A DNA stretch of 42,012 bases from an uncultured Pirellulaceae bacterium. GTDB taxonomy: Bacteria; Planctomycetota; Planctomycetia; Pirellulales; Pirellulaceae. This document shows positions 32,907 to 41,791 of the stretch, in pieces (positions within the stretch are counted from its first letter, which is position 1; the number at the start of each line of letters is the position of its first letter). Made by a program: the position numbers and the translations under genes. The notes beneath the pieces were generated by a model. That model searched no databases. It saw only the letters and a program-made list of their open reading frames with translations, and was not told the origin of the DNA. Where the stretch lies: positions 1 to 42,012 of the forward strand of contig CALDHM010000048.1 in assembly GCA_937941455.1 (NCBI GenBank), read 5' to 3'.

Positions 32907-35636
32907 TTACCACCCCCCTGTGTCAAGCAGCCTTTTCATCGTAGCGGCCCGATCTTGGCTAAGCCATTTTAGAAACAGCAACTCTAGGGCGAGGAATGTC
33001 TTGGCCGCTGACTGCTGTTCTTCTTTGAGGCCCGCCAACTCAGCGCGACGCGATGACGATTCGGTAGGTGAGACCGTGCCATGGCGCGATGCCAAGACCT
33101 GCAGAAATTCGTATTGGCAATTGACTATTTCTGAGAGGCCGCTTTCTCGACCTTTGTCCGTAGCGTGCATGGCGATCGGGAACTCCAACACCGTTGCCGA
33201 ACCCGCTAGAGACTGTGCAATAGAGTGAATCAAGGTCGCGAGCTTGGTTTCCTGAGGCAGTTGACCAGTCAGGCGTTCGCTGCGGAAGCGATAGCTGCGC
33301 CAGGTCGTACGCTGTAGATTCTTCCATTGTTGTTGCTCGACGAAAATCTCCTCGCCGATTCGCGATTCGAGCTTGCGTCGCGCTAGTTCGTGCAGCGTTT
33401 GTTTAAATTCCTGCTGCCATCGCTCCTGGTCGGCGAACTGGAATTCAATGTCGGTGAGGAGTTGCAAAAGCGAGCGAGCCTCGTCTGCGGAAAGTTGAGC
33501 CGAGTCGACCTCGTCAGCCAAAGCGAGAAGAAACGTCGGCCATTGCGAGAACGATTGAATCGATTGTTCTGCAGCAATTCGCTCGGCGAGAGTCAGTGCT
33601 CGCAAGTAAAATCGGGCGATTGGCAACACGTCCCGCGGACTGGCCGAGTTTATCGTTACACTCCGTTGAGCCAACTGTTTCAAAGCATCGATTCGCAGCA
33701 ATTCATTCAACGGATCGGTGTCGTTGAGTCGAATCAGCAATGAGGCGACCGCGCGTGAATCTTCTGCGGCCGCAACGGTCGTGGCGACGTAAACAGGCAG
33801 TTGGGGGAGAGGCATTTCAGCGAATAAACCGCGCTCGGCCTTGCGAAATCCTTCGCTCAGCATCTGACTCGGAAGCCTTCGCTCGGCCGCTGCCAATGCC
33901 AAAAGGGATACATTGGCGACTTGCATCGTCGTGATGCCCCAGGCAGCGATGGAACCGTATTCCAGCTCGGGAAGTCGCCAATTTCTGGCCTGGCGGAGAA
34001 ATTCCCGCTCGAGATCGGCAGCGTAGTCATTGATCGCGATGATCGGAGCAAGTCTCGCGTTTCGTAGCTCATTTTTTTTCAAGCGCATCGCCTTAGCGAA
34101 AGACTCCTCCGCCTGCTCCGGGGGAATTGGTAAACCAAGTCGCAACGCGATGGCTTTCCAAACTTCGAGCTGAAAGGAACTGGACGTTTGCCGATCGGCA
34201 AGTTCCAGCCAAGCCTCGATCATCTGGTCATCGGCCGATTGAACTAACGCAGCGAGGTGCGGAGTCAGGGCCGCATGTACGGAACTGTTCAAGGTGCGGA
34301 CCAGGGAACGGACGATCACACGATTCGCCATCTCAAGATACTCAGGACGATGGGAAGCATATCCGTCTAATGTCAACAGCAGATGAACCTGCGACGCCAC
34401 TTGATCGGGATCCCCATCCGCCAAGCCGAGGGTTCGCTGCCACTCGGTCAGCAACCACCGTTGCTTGATGGCCGTGCTCCGGCTCTCAACGGGCAGTGAT
34501 CGGATTTTTAACGATAATTCGCTTTCGATGAATGCCGCCAGCCAATCGGGCAGATTCGCGCCGGCGATGCGAACTGCAGTGGCCAACACTTGCCAAGCGA
34601 TGGACCGCCGCCTGATTTGCAGCAAACGTCCTCCGGATTCGTCGACAGACAGCCATTGATGGATCCACGACTTGGTAAACCATTGGGCATCGAAATCGGG
34701 ATCTGCGGTGGCAACCTCAGTCAGCAAGTCCAGGGCGACAGGAATATCGGGTGGCGTGAGGGTTGCCACCCGAGTAAACAATTCGTGGTATTGCGCCTGT
34801 CGAGACGGGGAATCAGAAACTTGCTCCAAACGCTGGCAAAACGAGGCGAGTTCGCGAACCCCTGCGGATAGTTTGCGATCGGGATTGATGATCGACTCTG
34901 GTAACCAACGCTTTGGGAGTTCCACGAGATTGGATGGCTCTGTCTCCATCGTTACGGTTGTTTCAAGCGAACCAGCTTTTCCCGCAAACCACATAACGGC
35001 GATCATGGCCAGCGCGCCTAGTATCGTACCCGCAGCGAGCAAACGCTTGCCGAAGCGGCGCCGCCGATCGAGCCGTTCCATGCGCTGGTTCGCAGCGATC
35101 TTGTGGGCCAAAAATTCATCGACTCGTTCGCGGGTGACGCCCCAATTCGCTCCCAATTCATAAAAATGTTCTTTGAGTGAATCCGAAATCGTCGGGAGAT
35201 CCGCAACACCGTCATCGATACTCTGCTCGATCAACGCTTCAGCTTCAGAGAGAGAAACTCGTTTAATTTCCAGTTGCTCGCAGACACTTTCCAATAATTG
35301 CCGAGCGCGAGGAAGACTGATTTGGTACTTGGTTTCAGCCAGCTTAATCGCCCGATTTTCCCAAGGCAGCGCTAAAATTTTGGAGGGAAATGCTTGGAAT
35401 GACCTGCGCAGGAACTTGACGAAATTCTGCTCGTAGCGACTGAGTTGTGCATTTGGATCGTTATCGAGTTGGAGTTCTTTGATGGCTTGGGAAAACTCCT
35501 CTTCGCTCATTCTCAGTTGCCTTGCCAGGCTGCGCAGTCTCGCCTGGCTCTGCATGTTCAATCCCCCGTGAGCCGCCACGATCGCGACAGCTTGGCGAGC
35601 AAACGCGCGGAGCCGAGGATCGCTAGTGTTGGACAT
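32907..35636 (-). CDS. Giant helical-repeat protein with cytoplasmic domain and single membrane span
   Basis: 909 residues, no family recognised. The N-terminal 200 residues lack a signal peptide and are helical and charged (RAFARQAVAIVAAHGGLNMQ, ARLRSLARQLRMSEEEFSQA), so presumably cytoplasmic. A run of Arg/Lys (MERLDRRRRFGKRL) is followed by one TM helix (LLAAGTILGALAMIAVMWFA, about residues 203-222). The remaining 680 residues would lie in the periplasm and read as continuous alpha helices with TPR/HEAT-like alternation (for example LNELLRIDALKQLAQRSVTI). The gene follows the 877-residue gene after 196 bp and is coupled to the next gene. Context suggests it transmits force or signals from the ExbB/ExbD motor; this is inference. 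Confidence 0.8.
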   Translation of the reverse strand: MSNTSDPRLRAFARQAVAIVAAHGGLNMQSQARLRSLARQLRMSEEEFSQAIKELQLDNDPNAQLSRYEQNFVKFLRRSFQAFPSKILALPWENRAIKLAETKYQISLPRARQLLESVCEQLEIKRVSLSEAEALIEQSIDDGVADLPTISDSLKEHFYELGANWGVTRERVDEFLAHKIAANQRMERLDRRRRFGKRLLAAGTILGALAMIAVMWFAGKAGSLETTVTMETEPSNLVELPKRWLPESIINPDRKLSAGVRELASFCQRLEQVSDSPSRQAQYHELFTRVATLTPPDIPVALDLLTEVATADPDFDAQWFTKSWIHQWLSVDESGGRLLQIRRRSIAWQVLATAVRIAGANLPDWLAAFIESELSLKIRSLPVESRSTAIKQRWLLTEWQRTLGLADGDPDQVASQVHLLLTLDGYASHRPEYLEMANRVIVRSLVRTLNSSVHAALTPHLAALVQSADDQMIEAWLELADRQTSSSFQLEVWKAIALRLGLPIPPEQAEESFAKAMRLKKNELRNARLAPIIAINDYAADLEREFLRQARNWRLPELEYGSIAAWGITTMQVANVSLLALAAAERRLPSQMLSEGFRKAERGLFAEMPLPQLPVYVATTVAAAEDSRAVASLLIRLNDTDPLNELLRIDALKQLAQRSVTINSASPRDVLPIARFYLRALTLAERIAAEQSIQSFSQWPTFLLALADEVDSAQLSADEARSLLQLLTDIEFQFADQERWQQEFKQTLHELARRKLESRIGEEIFVEQQQWKNLQRTTWRSYRFRSERLTGQLPQETKLATLIHSIAQSLAGSATVLEFPIAMHATDKGRESGLSEIVNCQYEFLQVLASRHGTVSPTESSSRRAELAGLKEEQQSAAKTFLALELLFLKWLSQDRAATMKRLLDTGGW

Positions 35637-35728
35637 AGGTCGAAAATTTTAAGGAAAATCAAGCGTATGAAACTTGAGCCACGAGCGGCCGCAGGAGCCA
35701 TTGCCTGGTTTGCTGGTTTGAATTCGGA

Positions 35729-35819
35729 TTGCCCCAGGGCAACTCCGGAGTCAGTTGTAATGTGCCCAAGGGCAATCAATTCTAATCGCGTCGCGAAGGG
35801 CTGACCAACCCGCAGCCCT
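35729..35819 (-). terminator. Cluster of three small hairpins between the two giant genes
   Basis: On the minus strand the transcript would form, in order, AGGGCT-11 nt-AGCCCT (35797-35819), TGCCC-TT-GGGCA (35763-35774) and TTGCCC-TG-GGGCAA (35729-35742). The last two share the GCCC/GGGC stem. No T-run follows, so they may be partial attenuators or RNA-processing signals and not a classical terminator. Confidence 0.35.
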
Positions 35820-35832
35820 AATAAAAGGCATT

Positions 35833-38466
35833 TCAGAAGCCGATCGATTCGAACGCGCTCCGCCACGTTGAATTCAGCTGCGGTACAAGGTCGAGCACTT
35901 GCTCGTAGACATCTTTTGCCGACTCCGGATTCAACACAGCTAAACAGCGAACCGCACCTAATTTGGCCTCCAGCCAATCGTCGCTGCCGACCGCTGCCCC
36001 GGAGCTGAGGCGTCGGTAAAGCTCCAGTGCCGAGCGGTGCTCGTGATTTGCTAACAGGACATCAGCAGCCGTTTTGACCGCCGATTTATTGTCGGGACTG
36101 ACCCTAACCAACATTTCAGCAAAAGGTCTGGCATCGACGATGCGATTCCGTTCCTTGAATAGCAACGTAACGCGCAGCAAGGCGACTTGCAAATTAACCC
36201 GTTGTTTGATTTGCTGCTCGTCGAATCTTGCTAACAATCGTTGATAGTTATCGAGAAGTTGATCGGCGCACTTTTGAAATTCGTCGGATTCCTTGGGCGT
36301 ATCGAGCAAGCGATCTTCGAGCACCTTGGCGATTGCCACGCGAGCGACTTCTTCCAATTCCGGCCGCGGGTGACAAGCCAACAGTTGGTGCGCGATTTGA
36401 AATGCTGTTTGCCGATCGTTCCGCTGCATGGCGCTTGAAATCACGGTGGCCAATGCATCATCGATGGCAGGCGAGTCAGACGGTACGCGCGAAACAAGAT
36501 AAAGGATGCGTTTTTCACCCTCGGACCATCGATCGCGGCGTTGGGATTCGAGATCAATTCGCTGCGCTAACGTCGCGGCCCGCAGTCGAGGCAAGTCCGG
36601 CGTTCCCGAGCGATCGAGAAATTGCTGCAAGGCGTTGTCAAAGCGGGCCAGCCAAACGCTGCGTGATTCGCGATCCAAAGTCCGGGCCGCTTGCCAGCCC
36701 CGAAAACATTCCTCCACCAGCAACAGCCCCCACCGCCAGTTCCCGGTCGCTTCACTTGTTTTTTTAGTGAGAACCTGGAAGGAATCCTCTGGTGTTAGCC
36801 GCGACAGTTCGAGTTGTTCGAGTTCGACGCGCAGGCTTTGCAGGTAGATACTGCTCGGAAATCGAGCCAGGAAGTCATCACCAATTGCCACTGCTGCCGC
36901 AATTTCGTTGGCGTCCCTGCGCGCAATGTCTAGCGTGCCGCTGACGATGAACCACTCAAGATCTTCATCCGGCAGCAACAGATGCTCCCGGCGAATCGCT
37001 TGGGCTTGCCGAGCGACCTCGAGAGATTGTTGAAGATATTGCCAGACCCGCAGCAATTCCGCCCGTAAAAAAAGGGCTGCTGCAACGTCCTGAGGATCAT
37101 AGATCGAGCGTTGATCGAACGTCAGATTCAATTCTGATGGCGACAAGGCTTGCGATTTGCCATCGGCAGTGTTGCGATTCCCCGAGTCTTGGCAAATTTC
37201 GGCAAGTCGCAGCCAATCGCGAAAAAAGGCGTCTTGCTTGATTCGCTCAAGAAGTTCCTGAGGGACTCGCGACCAAAGTTTACTCTCCCGCGAGGTCAAA
37301 GCTTTTGCCATGCCGATCTTCGCCAGCGAAGCCGCCAGATCGCGCTCTCCGATTTCCCACAATGCCGAGGCGCACGCCAAAACTTCGACGATTAAAGGCT
37401 TTTTATATTGAGGCAACGGATGGTTGAAAAACATCTGACGCGCGTGTTGGTCGATGTTCCGGGTGCGTTTAAAGGTTAGACAGCGCAGTTTCCAAAACTC
37501 AGACTGCAGGGCACCGTCGGCACTGCGCTTGGCCAAACGGGTAAACAGTGCGTCGGCATCGCGGGTCTTGCCTTGGCGTTGTAGGGTTACGGCTTGGCCA
37601 ATAAGGGCATTTGTCTCCAAACCGGTGAGGTCTCGAAGATCTTCGTTCACCGCTGACTTGCCTTGTCCGGGCAGCGTATCAAGCAACCGGGCAAATCGTT
37701 CGCTCGCGATTCGCAAATCGTCGGCAGGAGTGTCGCTCCCCATCAATTCGCGAGCCAGATGAAGCCAACCGGTCAGAAAAGTGGCATGTCCGATGGCGAT
37801 GTTGAGTCGCTCCCCTTGCGCCACTGATGATGGCGAAAGCACCTGCGACCGCCGCTCATCTTCGAGAAGTTTCTCGATCAGCAGCAACTCGGCAAGCAGT
37901 CGATTCAAATCAGCTCGACGCGTTGAATCACCGTCAGCTTGTTGCCCGATCTGCCAGACCTGCAGAAGATCCAAGAAATTCTCGCGAATCTCGCTGGCGC
38001 TCCAGGCCAAGCGCAAGCTTGTCGTCGGCATCACATTAAGTTCATGGGCGAGCAACTTGAGACGTCGCCAATTGATGGGCATTTTTTCTGCGGAATAAAC
38101 AAGTCCAGCCGTCTCGAACTCATGCAGCAATGCGAGCAATTCACGTTGACGTCGCACAGGTTGAGCTTCCTGGTCGATTCGGTTCAACCGATATTCGAGG
38201 TACAAAGCTTGCAAATCGAGTCGATGGAGCAGCGCGGTTAACGGTGTCGATTCGGTAGCCGCCGGAGGCTCGATCCCCTGCCCTGCCCCGGACATCGCCA
38301 GGCAACACCAACACAAGAGGCTGCAGAAGACTTTTTCGAAAACGTTTTGCCCTCGTTTCCGAAGTGTCAGCTCTTTCTGCATTGAAGAGCCAGCATGAAG
38401 TGAATTGCGAACAGACATGTTTTGGCGATGAATTTGCCAAAGGCCATTATTCTTGATCGGGAACAT
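35833..38466 (-). CDS. Large secreted TPR/HEAT-like helical protein of the ExbBD locus
   Basis: 877 residues. The likely signal sequence is internal to the annotated N-terminus (VFEKVFCSLLCWCCLAMSGA, about residues 43-62), so translation may start later, at the Met codons near 38418 or 38382; the annotated ATG overlaps the upstream exbD by 20 bp. The rest has no TM segments and reads as repeated helix pairs with TPR-like periodicity (IGQAVTLQRQGKTRDADALF, then LAKRSADGALQSEFWKL; LQVALLRVTLLFKERNRIVD; SAVKTAADVLLANHEHRSAL). It should lie in the periplasm. TPR-like solenoids bind proteins, so it may scaffold partners of the ExbBD complex (inference). No catalytic motif seen. Confidence 0.8.
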   Translation of the reverse strand: MFPIKNNGLWQIHRQNMSVRNSLHAGSSMQKELTLRKRGQNVFEKVFCSLLCWCCLAMSGAGQGIEPPAATESTPLTALLHRLDLQALYLEYRLNRIDQEAQPVRRQRELLALLHEFETAGLVYSAEKMPINWRRLKLLAHELNVMPTTSLRLAWSASEIRENFLDLLQVWQIGQQADGDSTRRADLNRLLAELLLIEKLLEDERRSQVLSPSSVAQGERLNIAIGHATFLTGWLHLARELMGSDTPADDLRIASERFARLLDTLPGQGKSAVNEDLRDLTGLETNALIGQAVTLQRQGKTRDADALFTRLAKRSADGALQSEFWKLRCLTFKRTRNIDQHARQMFFNHPLPQYKKPLIVEVLACASALWEIGERDLAASLAKIGMAKALTSRESKLWSRVPQELLERIKQDAFFRDWLRLAEICQDSGNRNTADGKSQALSPSELNLTFDQRSIYDPQDVAAALFLRAELLRVWQYLQQSLEVARQAQAIRREHLLLPDEDLEWFIVSGTLDIARRDANEIAAAVAIGDDFLARFPSSIYLQSLRVELEQLELSRLTPEDSFQVLTKKTSEATGNWRWGLLLVEECFRGWQAARTLDRESRSVWLARFDNALQQFLDRSGTPDLPRLRAATLAQRIDLESQRRDRWSEGEKRILYLVSRVPSDSPAIDDALATVISSAMQRNDRQTAFQIAHQLLACHPRPELEEVARVAIAKVLEDRLLDTPKESDEFQKCADQLLDNYQRLLARFDEQQIKQRVNLQVALLRVTLLFKERNRIVDARPFAEMLVRVSPDNKSAVKTAADVLLANHEHRSALELYRRLSSGAAVGSDDWLEAKLGAVRCLAVLNPESAKDVYEQVLDLVPQLNSTWRSAFESIGF

Positions 38467-38869
38467 AGGTCACCGGATCAAATCCAAAGGATCTGCACAT
38501 ACTCATCAATTTCGCAATCGGTTCGAAGGGAATATCGTCCGCAACTCGAATAAAGGCTCCGCCAGATTTGAAGCGATAGGTTCGCAGACGGTCGAATAAC
38601 TCGGCCTGATTAGAGGTCGTGATGACCCCGAATTCATAGACGATGCGCCCTTCGATTTGACTGACGGTTATGACGGCCGGTTCCAAATCTTCATCGGGTC
38701 GCGATTGGTTGTCTGACTCGATGCCGATCCCGGTGCGCAGTTGTTTTTCGGCTTTCACCAACGCGGTCGTTGCCAGAAAAAATACGAGCAGCAAAAATAC
38801 CATGTCGATCATTCCCGTCATCGACAAGCTCAGTGGAGAGTTCTCGCGGGCACGGTGGGAAAGCTTCAT
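38447..38869 (-). CDS. exbD: ExbD/TolR-family protein, second copy
   Basis: 140 residues. A short cytoplasmic N-terminus (MKLSHRARENSPLSLSMTGM), then one TM helix IDMVFLLLVFFLATTALV with the essential membrane Asp (in GMIDMVF), and a periplasmic domain with the ExbD fold (VITVSQIEGRIVYEFGVITT, FDRLRTYRFKSGGAFIRVAD). In ExbBD/TolQR motors this Asp is protonated and deprotonated as protons flow through the ExbB pentamer. It starts 10 bp after the first exbD copy and overlaps the start of the large helical gene. The periplasmic domain differs clearly from copy one, which suggests a heterodimer of ExbD proteins. Confidence 0.9.
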   Translation of the reverse strand: MKLSHRARENSPLSLSMTGMIDMVFLLLVFFLATTALVKAEKQLRTGIGIESDNQSRPDEDLEPAVITVSQIEGRIVYEFGVITTSNQAELFDRLRTYRFKSGGAFIRVADDIPFEPIAKLMSMCRSFGFDPVTYVPDQE

Positions 38870-38879
38870 CAGGCTATTC

Positions 38880-39293
38880 CTACTCCGGCAGAACGGCGAT
38901 TCGGATACCCGAGATGCCGAGTGTTTTCAGCTCGCGCAACAGACGATTGTAGGAGTCACTGCGCGCGCGACGATCGATTTTGATAATGACTCGCGGCTTT
39001 TTATCTGAAGCTACACCTGACAGGACTTGCCTCAAGTCTCGGGCGATTTCGTCAAGCGTCTTGACTTCGGAATTAACCTCGAATGTTCCAGTTTCCCTGA
39101 CCACGATGATTAGCGAGGAAATTTCGTCAACCTCTTCTCCGCTAGGTACAGCAGGCAATTGTAGTTTTTCCTGCGACACACGGGTGATTTGTGAGACCGT
39201 CATAAAAAAAATGATCAGCAGAAAAACGATATCGATCAACGGGGTCAAATTGACTCCCAAGATCTGTCGCGGATGATGCTTGGCTAGTCGCAA
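38880..39293 (-). CDS. exbD: ExbD/TolR-family protein, first copy
   Basis: 137 residues. The TM helix LTPLIDIVFLLIIFFMTVSQ holds the conserved Asp; the periplasmic part includes SSLIIVVRETGTFEVNSEVK and KPRVIIKIDRRARSDSYNRL, the typical ExbD C-domain. I chose TTG 39293 as start: AAGGAG (39301-39306) is seven bases upstream and the exbB stop (39298-39300) lies between them, giving tight coupling. The frame is open to another TTG at 39332, which would overlap exbB by 35 bp and has no ribosome binding site. Partner of the ExbB-like channel in energising outer-membrane or envelope work. Confidence 0.9.
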   Translation of the reverse strand: MRLAKHHPRQILGVNLTPLIDIVFLLIIFFMTVSQITRVSQEKLQLPAVPSGEEVDEISSLIIVVRETGTFEVNSEVKTLDEIARDLRQVLSGVASDKKPRVIIKIDRRARSDSYNRLLRELKTLGISGIRIAVLPE

Positions 39294-39297
39294 TCTA

Positions 39298-40089
39298 CTA
39301 CTCCTTGGCTCGGTTCGGTCGCTTCCTGCCAAGTGGCATCATGACTTGTTCGATCCGCTTCCCTGCTTCGGACACTAAGGAGTCGATCCGAGCACGGAAA
39401 AAACTCAAGGCGATCATCGAGGGAATCGCGACGAAGAGACCTAGCAGTGTCGTGATCAAGGCGCCGCCGATGCCACCTGCCAATTCCTGCGGCAACGCCA
39501 TCCCCTCTTTGGCGGCAATCGTATTGAAGGCGTCGATCATGCCCGCCACGGTCCCGGTCAAGCCGAGCATCGGCGCCACAGCCCCGATCACGTTCAAGAC
39601 CTCCGTACGGCGATACAAACGACTGGTCTGATCCTCGCCGGCCTCCTCGCAAGCGGCGCGGTATTCCGCAAAACCGAATTCATTGTTGTGGAAACGATCG
39701 AGGCCAGCTAAAACGATTTCCGTAGAAAATGAATAATTCTTTGGATCTCGGCATAACTCTGCAGCTCGCCGAGTTTCCCCGTGAACAATCAACCGCTCAA
39801 GCTCGTCGAGGATCGCCTTCGGCATGATGCGGCGTCGATTGATAGTGATCAGATGGTCGATGATTGAATAGATGCTGACAACCGATAGGGCCAAAAGAAT
39901 AACGACCAACGCATCTGCGAGCCAGTTCCCCACGAACAGGGCAGACCACAGCGAATTGCTAACCGGCGCTGATGCCGTAGCTTCGGTTTGAGCCCATGCG
40001 GTCGATGCGAGGCTCATCCCCCCCAGCCACGCGAGTATCCTTCGTGCGCTCAGAAGTCGCCTTCTTGCTATGCGAGTTGCAGAGATCAT
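39298..40089 (-). CDS. exbB: ExbB/TolQ/MotA-family proton channel
   Basis: 263 residues. An N-terminal signal-like segment (ARRILAWLGGMSLASTAWAQ) and periplasmic linker are followed by TM1 (LADALVVILLALSVVSIYSI), a cytoplasmic loop (about 80-160), TM2 with the family signature VLNVIGAVAPMLGLTGTVAG, and TM3 ALITTLLGLFVAIPSMIALS. This is the ion-channel subunit of the ExbBD/TolQR group, forming a pentamer around two ExbD helices in the inner membrane. The extra N-terminal segment is found in several ExbB proteins. Its ATG overlaps the stop codon of the preceding gene in ATGA (40086-40089). Cargo and partner receptor (TonB, Tol or other) are not encoded here. Confidence 0.92.
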   Translation of the reverse strand: MISATRIARRRLLSARRILAWLGGMSLASTAWAQTEATASAPVSNSLWSALFVGNWLADALVVILLALSVVSIYSIIDHLITINRRRIMPKAILDELERLIVHGETRRAAELCRDPKNYSFSTEIVLAGLDRFHNNEFGFAEYRAACEEAGEDQTSRLYRRTEVLNVIGAVAPMLGLTGTVAGMIDAFNTIAAKEGMALPQELAGGIGGALITTLLGLFVAIPSMIALSFFRARIDSLVSEAGKRIEQVMMPLGRKRPNRAKE

Positions 40090-41249
40090 CGTTTCTCGCG
40101 TGCCAGTTTGCCGAAATAAGTCATCCGGTACTTTTCCATCAATTCTGATCGAATTCGGCTGGCCTCGAAAGTCCAGTTTCGTGCCTCTGCCAGTTCCTGC
40201 GCTCGAAACAACGCGGCGGCAGTTAAATTCGGATGACGGTCGCCGGATTCTGCCGCAATATCTAGCCAGATCAATATTGCATCACGGAAATCGCGATCCG
40301 TCCTTGAACTCGTGGATTGTGTGACCGCCAGCCAAAAACGAGCGACGAGCTGACCCATATGGCTAAACTCGGCCAAATCGTTTTCGATCGACACGATGGT
40401 ATCGCGGTCGGCGGTGCCCCGTTGCAGTTCGATTGGCAATGCAAAAATTTGTTGCCATTCTTTCAAAGCCGGATTTTCAGCCACTGGCCACGAAATCATT
40501 TGCCGCTGTGCTTCTTCGATGTCGTCGCAGGCCAACAACAAGGCAACCCGATAGACGCGATCTCCCGTTGTTGATTCCTTCAGTTGGTGGACGGAACGAT
40601 CGAGTTGGCTCAAGGCGGTTCTGGCTCGGCTGGAGTCAAAAAATAGAGGGAGAACGGAAATGAGCATGCCACTTTCCACTTCCTCTTCGGATATGTCGGC
40701 CTCCGGGTAACAGGCAGCCATGCTGCTGGCCGATCCAATCCTCAAGAAATTCAGCCAGTGAACGATCGCAATTTCACCTTGATGATTTTGAAACGATCCG
40801 CGCAAGGAGGCCAACGCCAAGAGACTCGCGTCTTCTTGACTGAGTCTTGACGCGAAGTTCTCGAGTTTCTCGCAAAGCTCCAGCAGTCCGCGAGTATCTC
40901 CGAGCCTCAATCGTCGATTCATTAGGTACAATGGTTCCGCTAATTCCTGACGCAACGAATCGAATTTCTGCTGATCTGCCGCGTTGCTCAGCCGTGCAGA
41001 CCAAATTGTTCGCCAAGCGAAGCGTTGTCCGTTACTGTCGGAGATCCCCGCCTCGCCAATCTCCAGTGGAGGAGTCACCTGGATGCGACTCGGGCCGTTC
41101 AAAAAGAGAATATCGTTTACGTCAACAGTTGTTTGCGACCAACTGCAAGAGCCGATGTGCAGCAATAAAAATACCGCTAACATCATTCCTCGCGTTGTCG
41201 GGGAAGCATGCCAATTTAACAAGCAACGGATGGAGAATTGCAGCGGCAT
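40086..41249 (-). CDS. Secreted protein of unknown function, first gene of the ExbBD locus
   Basis: 387 residues. A signal peptide is visible in GMMLAVFLLLHIGSCSWSQT (about residues 21-40), either with a 20-residue cytoplasmic leader or with translation starting at the internal Met. The mature N-terminus, DVNDILFLNGPSRIQVTPPL and GQRFAWRTIWSARL, is a beta-rich block like the start of the last gene in the locus; the remainder is helical with TPR-like spacing (LRLGDTRGLLELCEKLENFA, IEEAQRQMISWPVAENPALK, AAALFRAQELAEARNWTFEA). The stop overlaps the exbB start by four bases. No enzyme motif. The gene is the probable promoter-proximal member of the seven-gene operon. Confidence 0.8.
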   Translation of the reverse strand: MPLQFSIRCLLNWHASPTTRGMMLAVFLLLHIGSCSWSQTTVDVNDILFLNGPSRIQVTPPLEIGEAGISDSNGQRFAWRTIWSARLSNAADQQKFDSLRQELAEPLYLMNRRLRLGDTRGLLELCEKLENFASRLSQEDASLLALASLRGSFQNHQGEIAIVHWLNFLRIGSASSMAACYPEADISEEEVESGMLISVLPLFFDSSRARTALSQLDRSVHQLKESTTGDRVYRVALLLACDDIEEAQRQMISWPVAENPALKEWQQIFALPIELQRGTADRDTIVSIENDLAEFSHMGQLVARFWLAVTQSTSSRTDRDFRDAILIWLDIAAESGDRHPNLTAAALFRAQELAEARNWTFEASRIRSELMEKYRMTYFGKLAREKR

Positions 41250-41738
41250 GAAAAGAATTTTGGGAATGGGAGAACTACCCCATCGATTCGACTCGTCAAA
41301 AGGAATGGTTCGAGCAACATGCTAAACGAGCCACATCAAATGCACCTCAATCATACCATATTGATTCCGAACGTCTGCCGCGCGATGCGAATCGTCGAAG
41401 GTGACGTTGAGTGGTTCGCCTACTGGTATTCCTCCGATACGAACACGAAGACGCTAAAAGGACACAGGGTTGCGGTTTGAGAGAAAAATTCTACGCAAAT
41501 TCTTTTTGTGAAGTCTCGTTGCGAATCAAAATCCCAAAACTTCGCCCGCTGCCAGTTTTTTCGGTGAGAGTTCTTTTCGATAGCAAAGCGGAACAAAAGT
41601 GTTGATAAACGAAGAGCTCTTCCAAGACTAGCAGCCCGAATGCATTAGCGTCCAGTTTTTGCGAGAACGGCGGGTTAATGCCCCTGGCTTGGCGGGTTGC
41701 AAGACAAGGCCAAGCGCATCATGAGGTGGCTGGCCTAC
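41250..41738. other. Upstream region of the ExbBD locus
   Basis: No gene recognised. AT-richer than the neighbourhood. It must hold the promoter of the minus-strand locus; AT-rich stretches such as TAGAAT-like (minus strand, near 41485-41492) occur but without a well-spaced -35 box. Not assigned. Confidence 0.35.
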
Positions 41739-41770
41739 AAAAAAAAGGCCCGCTTGTTTCCAAGCGGGCC
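41739..41770 (-). terminator. Rho-independent terminator of the DUF1559 gene
   Basis: Perfect 10-bp stem GGCCCGCTTG / CAAGCGGGCC (41747-41756 and 41761-41770) with a 4-base loop. On the minus strand it is followed directly by eight T (41739-41746). It lies 44 bp after the DUF1559 stop codon. Confidence 0.92.
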
Positions 41771-41791
41771 GAAATTGAACAGGTTAGATTT

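Noticed and set aside
41540-41570. TGGCA-like sigma-54 element upstream of the ExbBD locus (minus strand)
   Set aside because: The -12 GC element is missing at the required distance.
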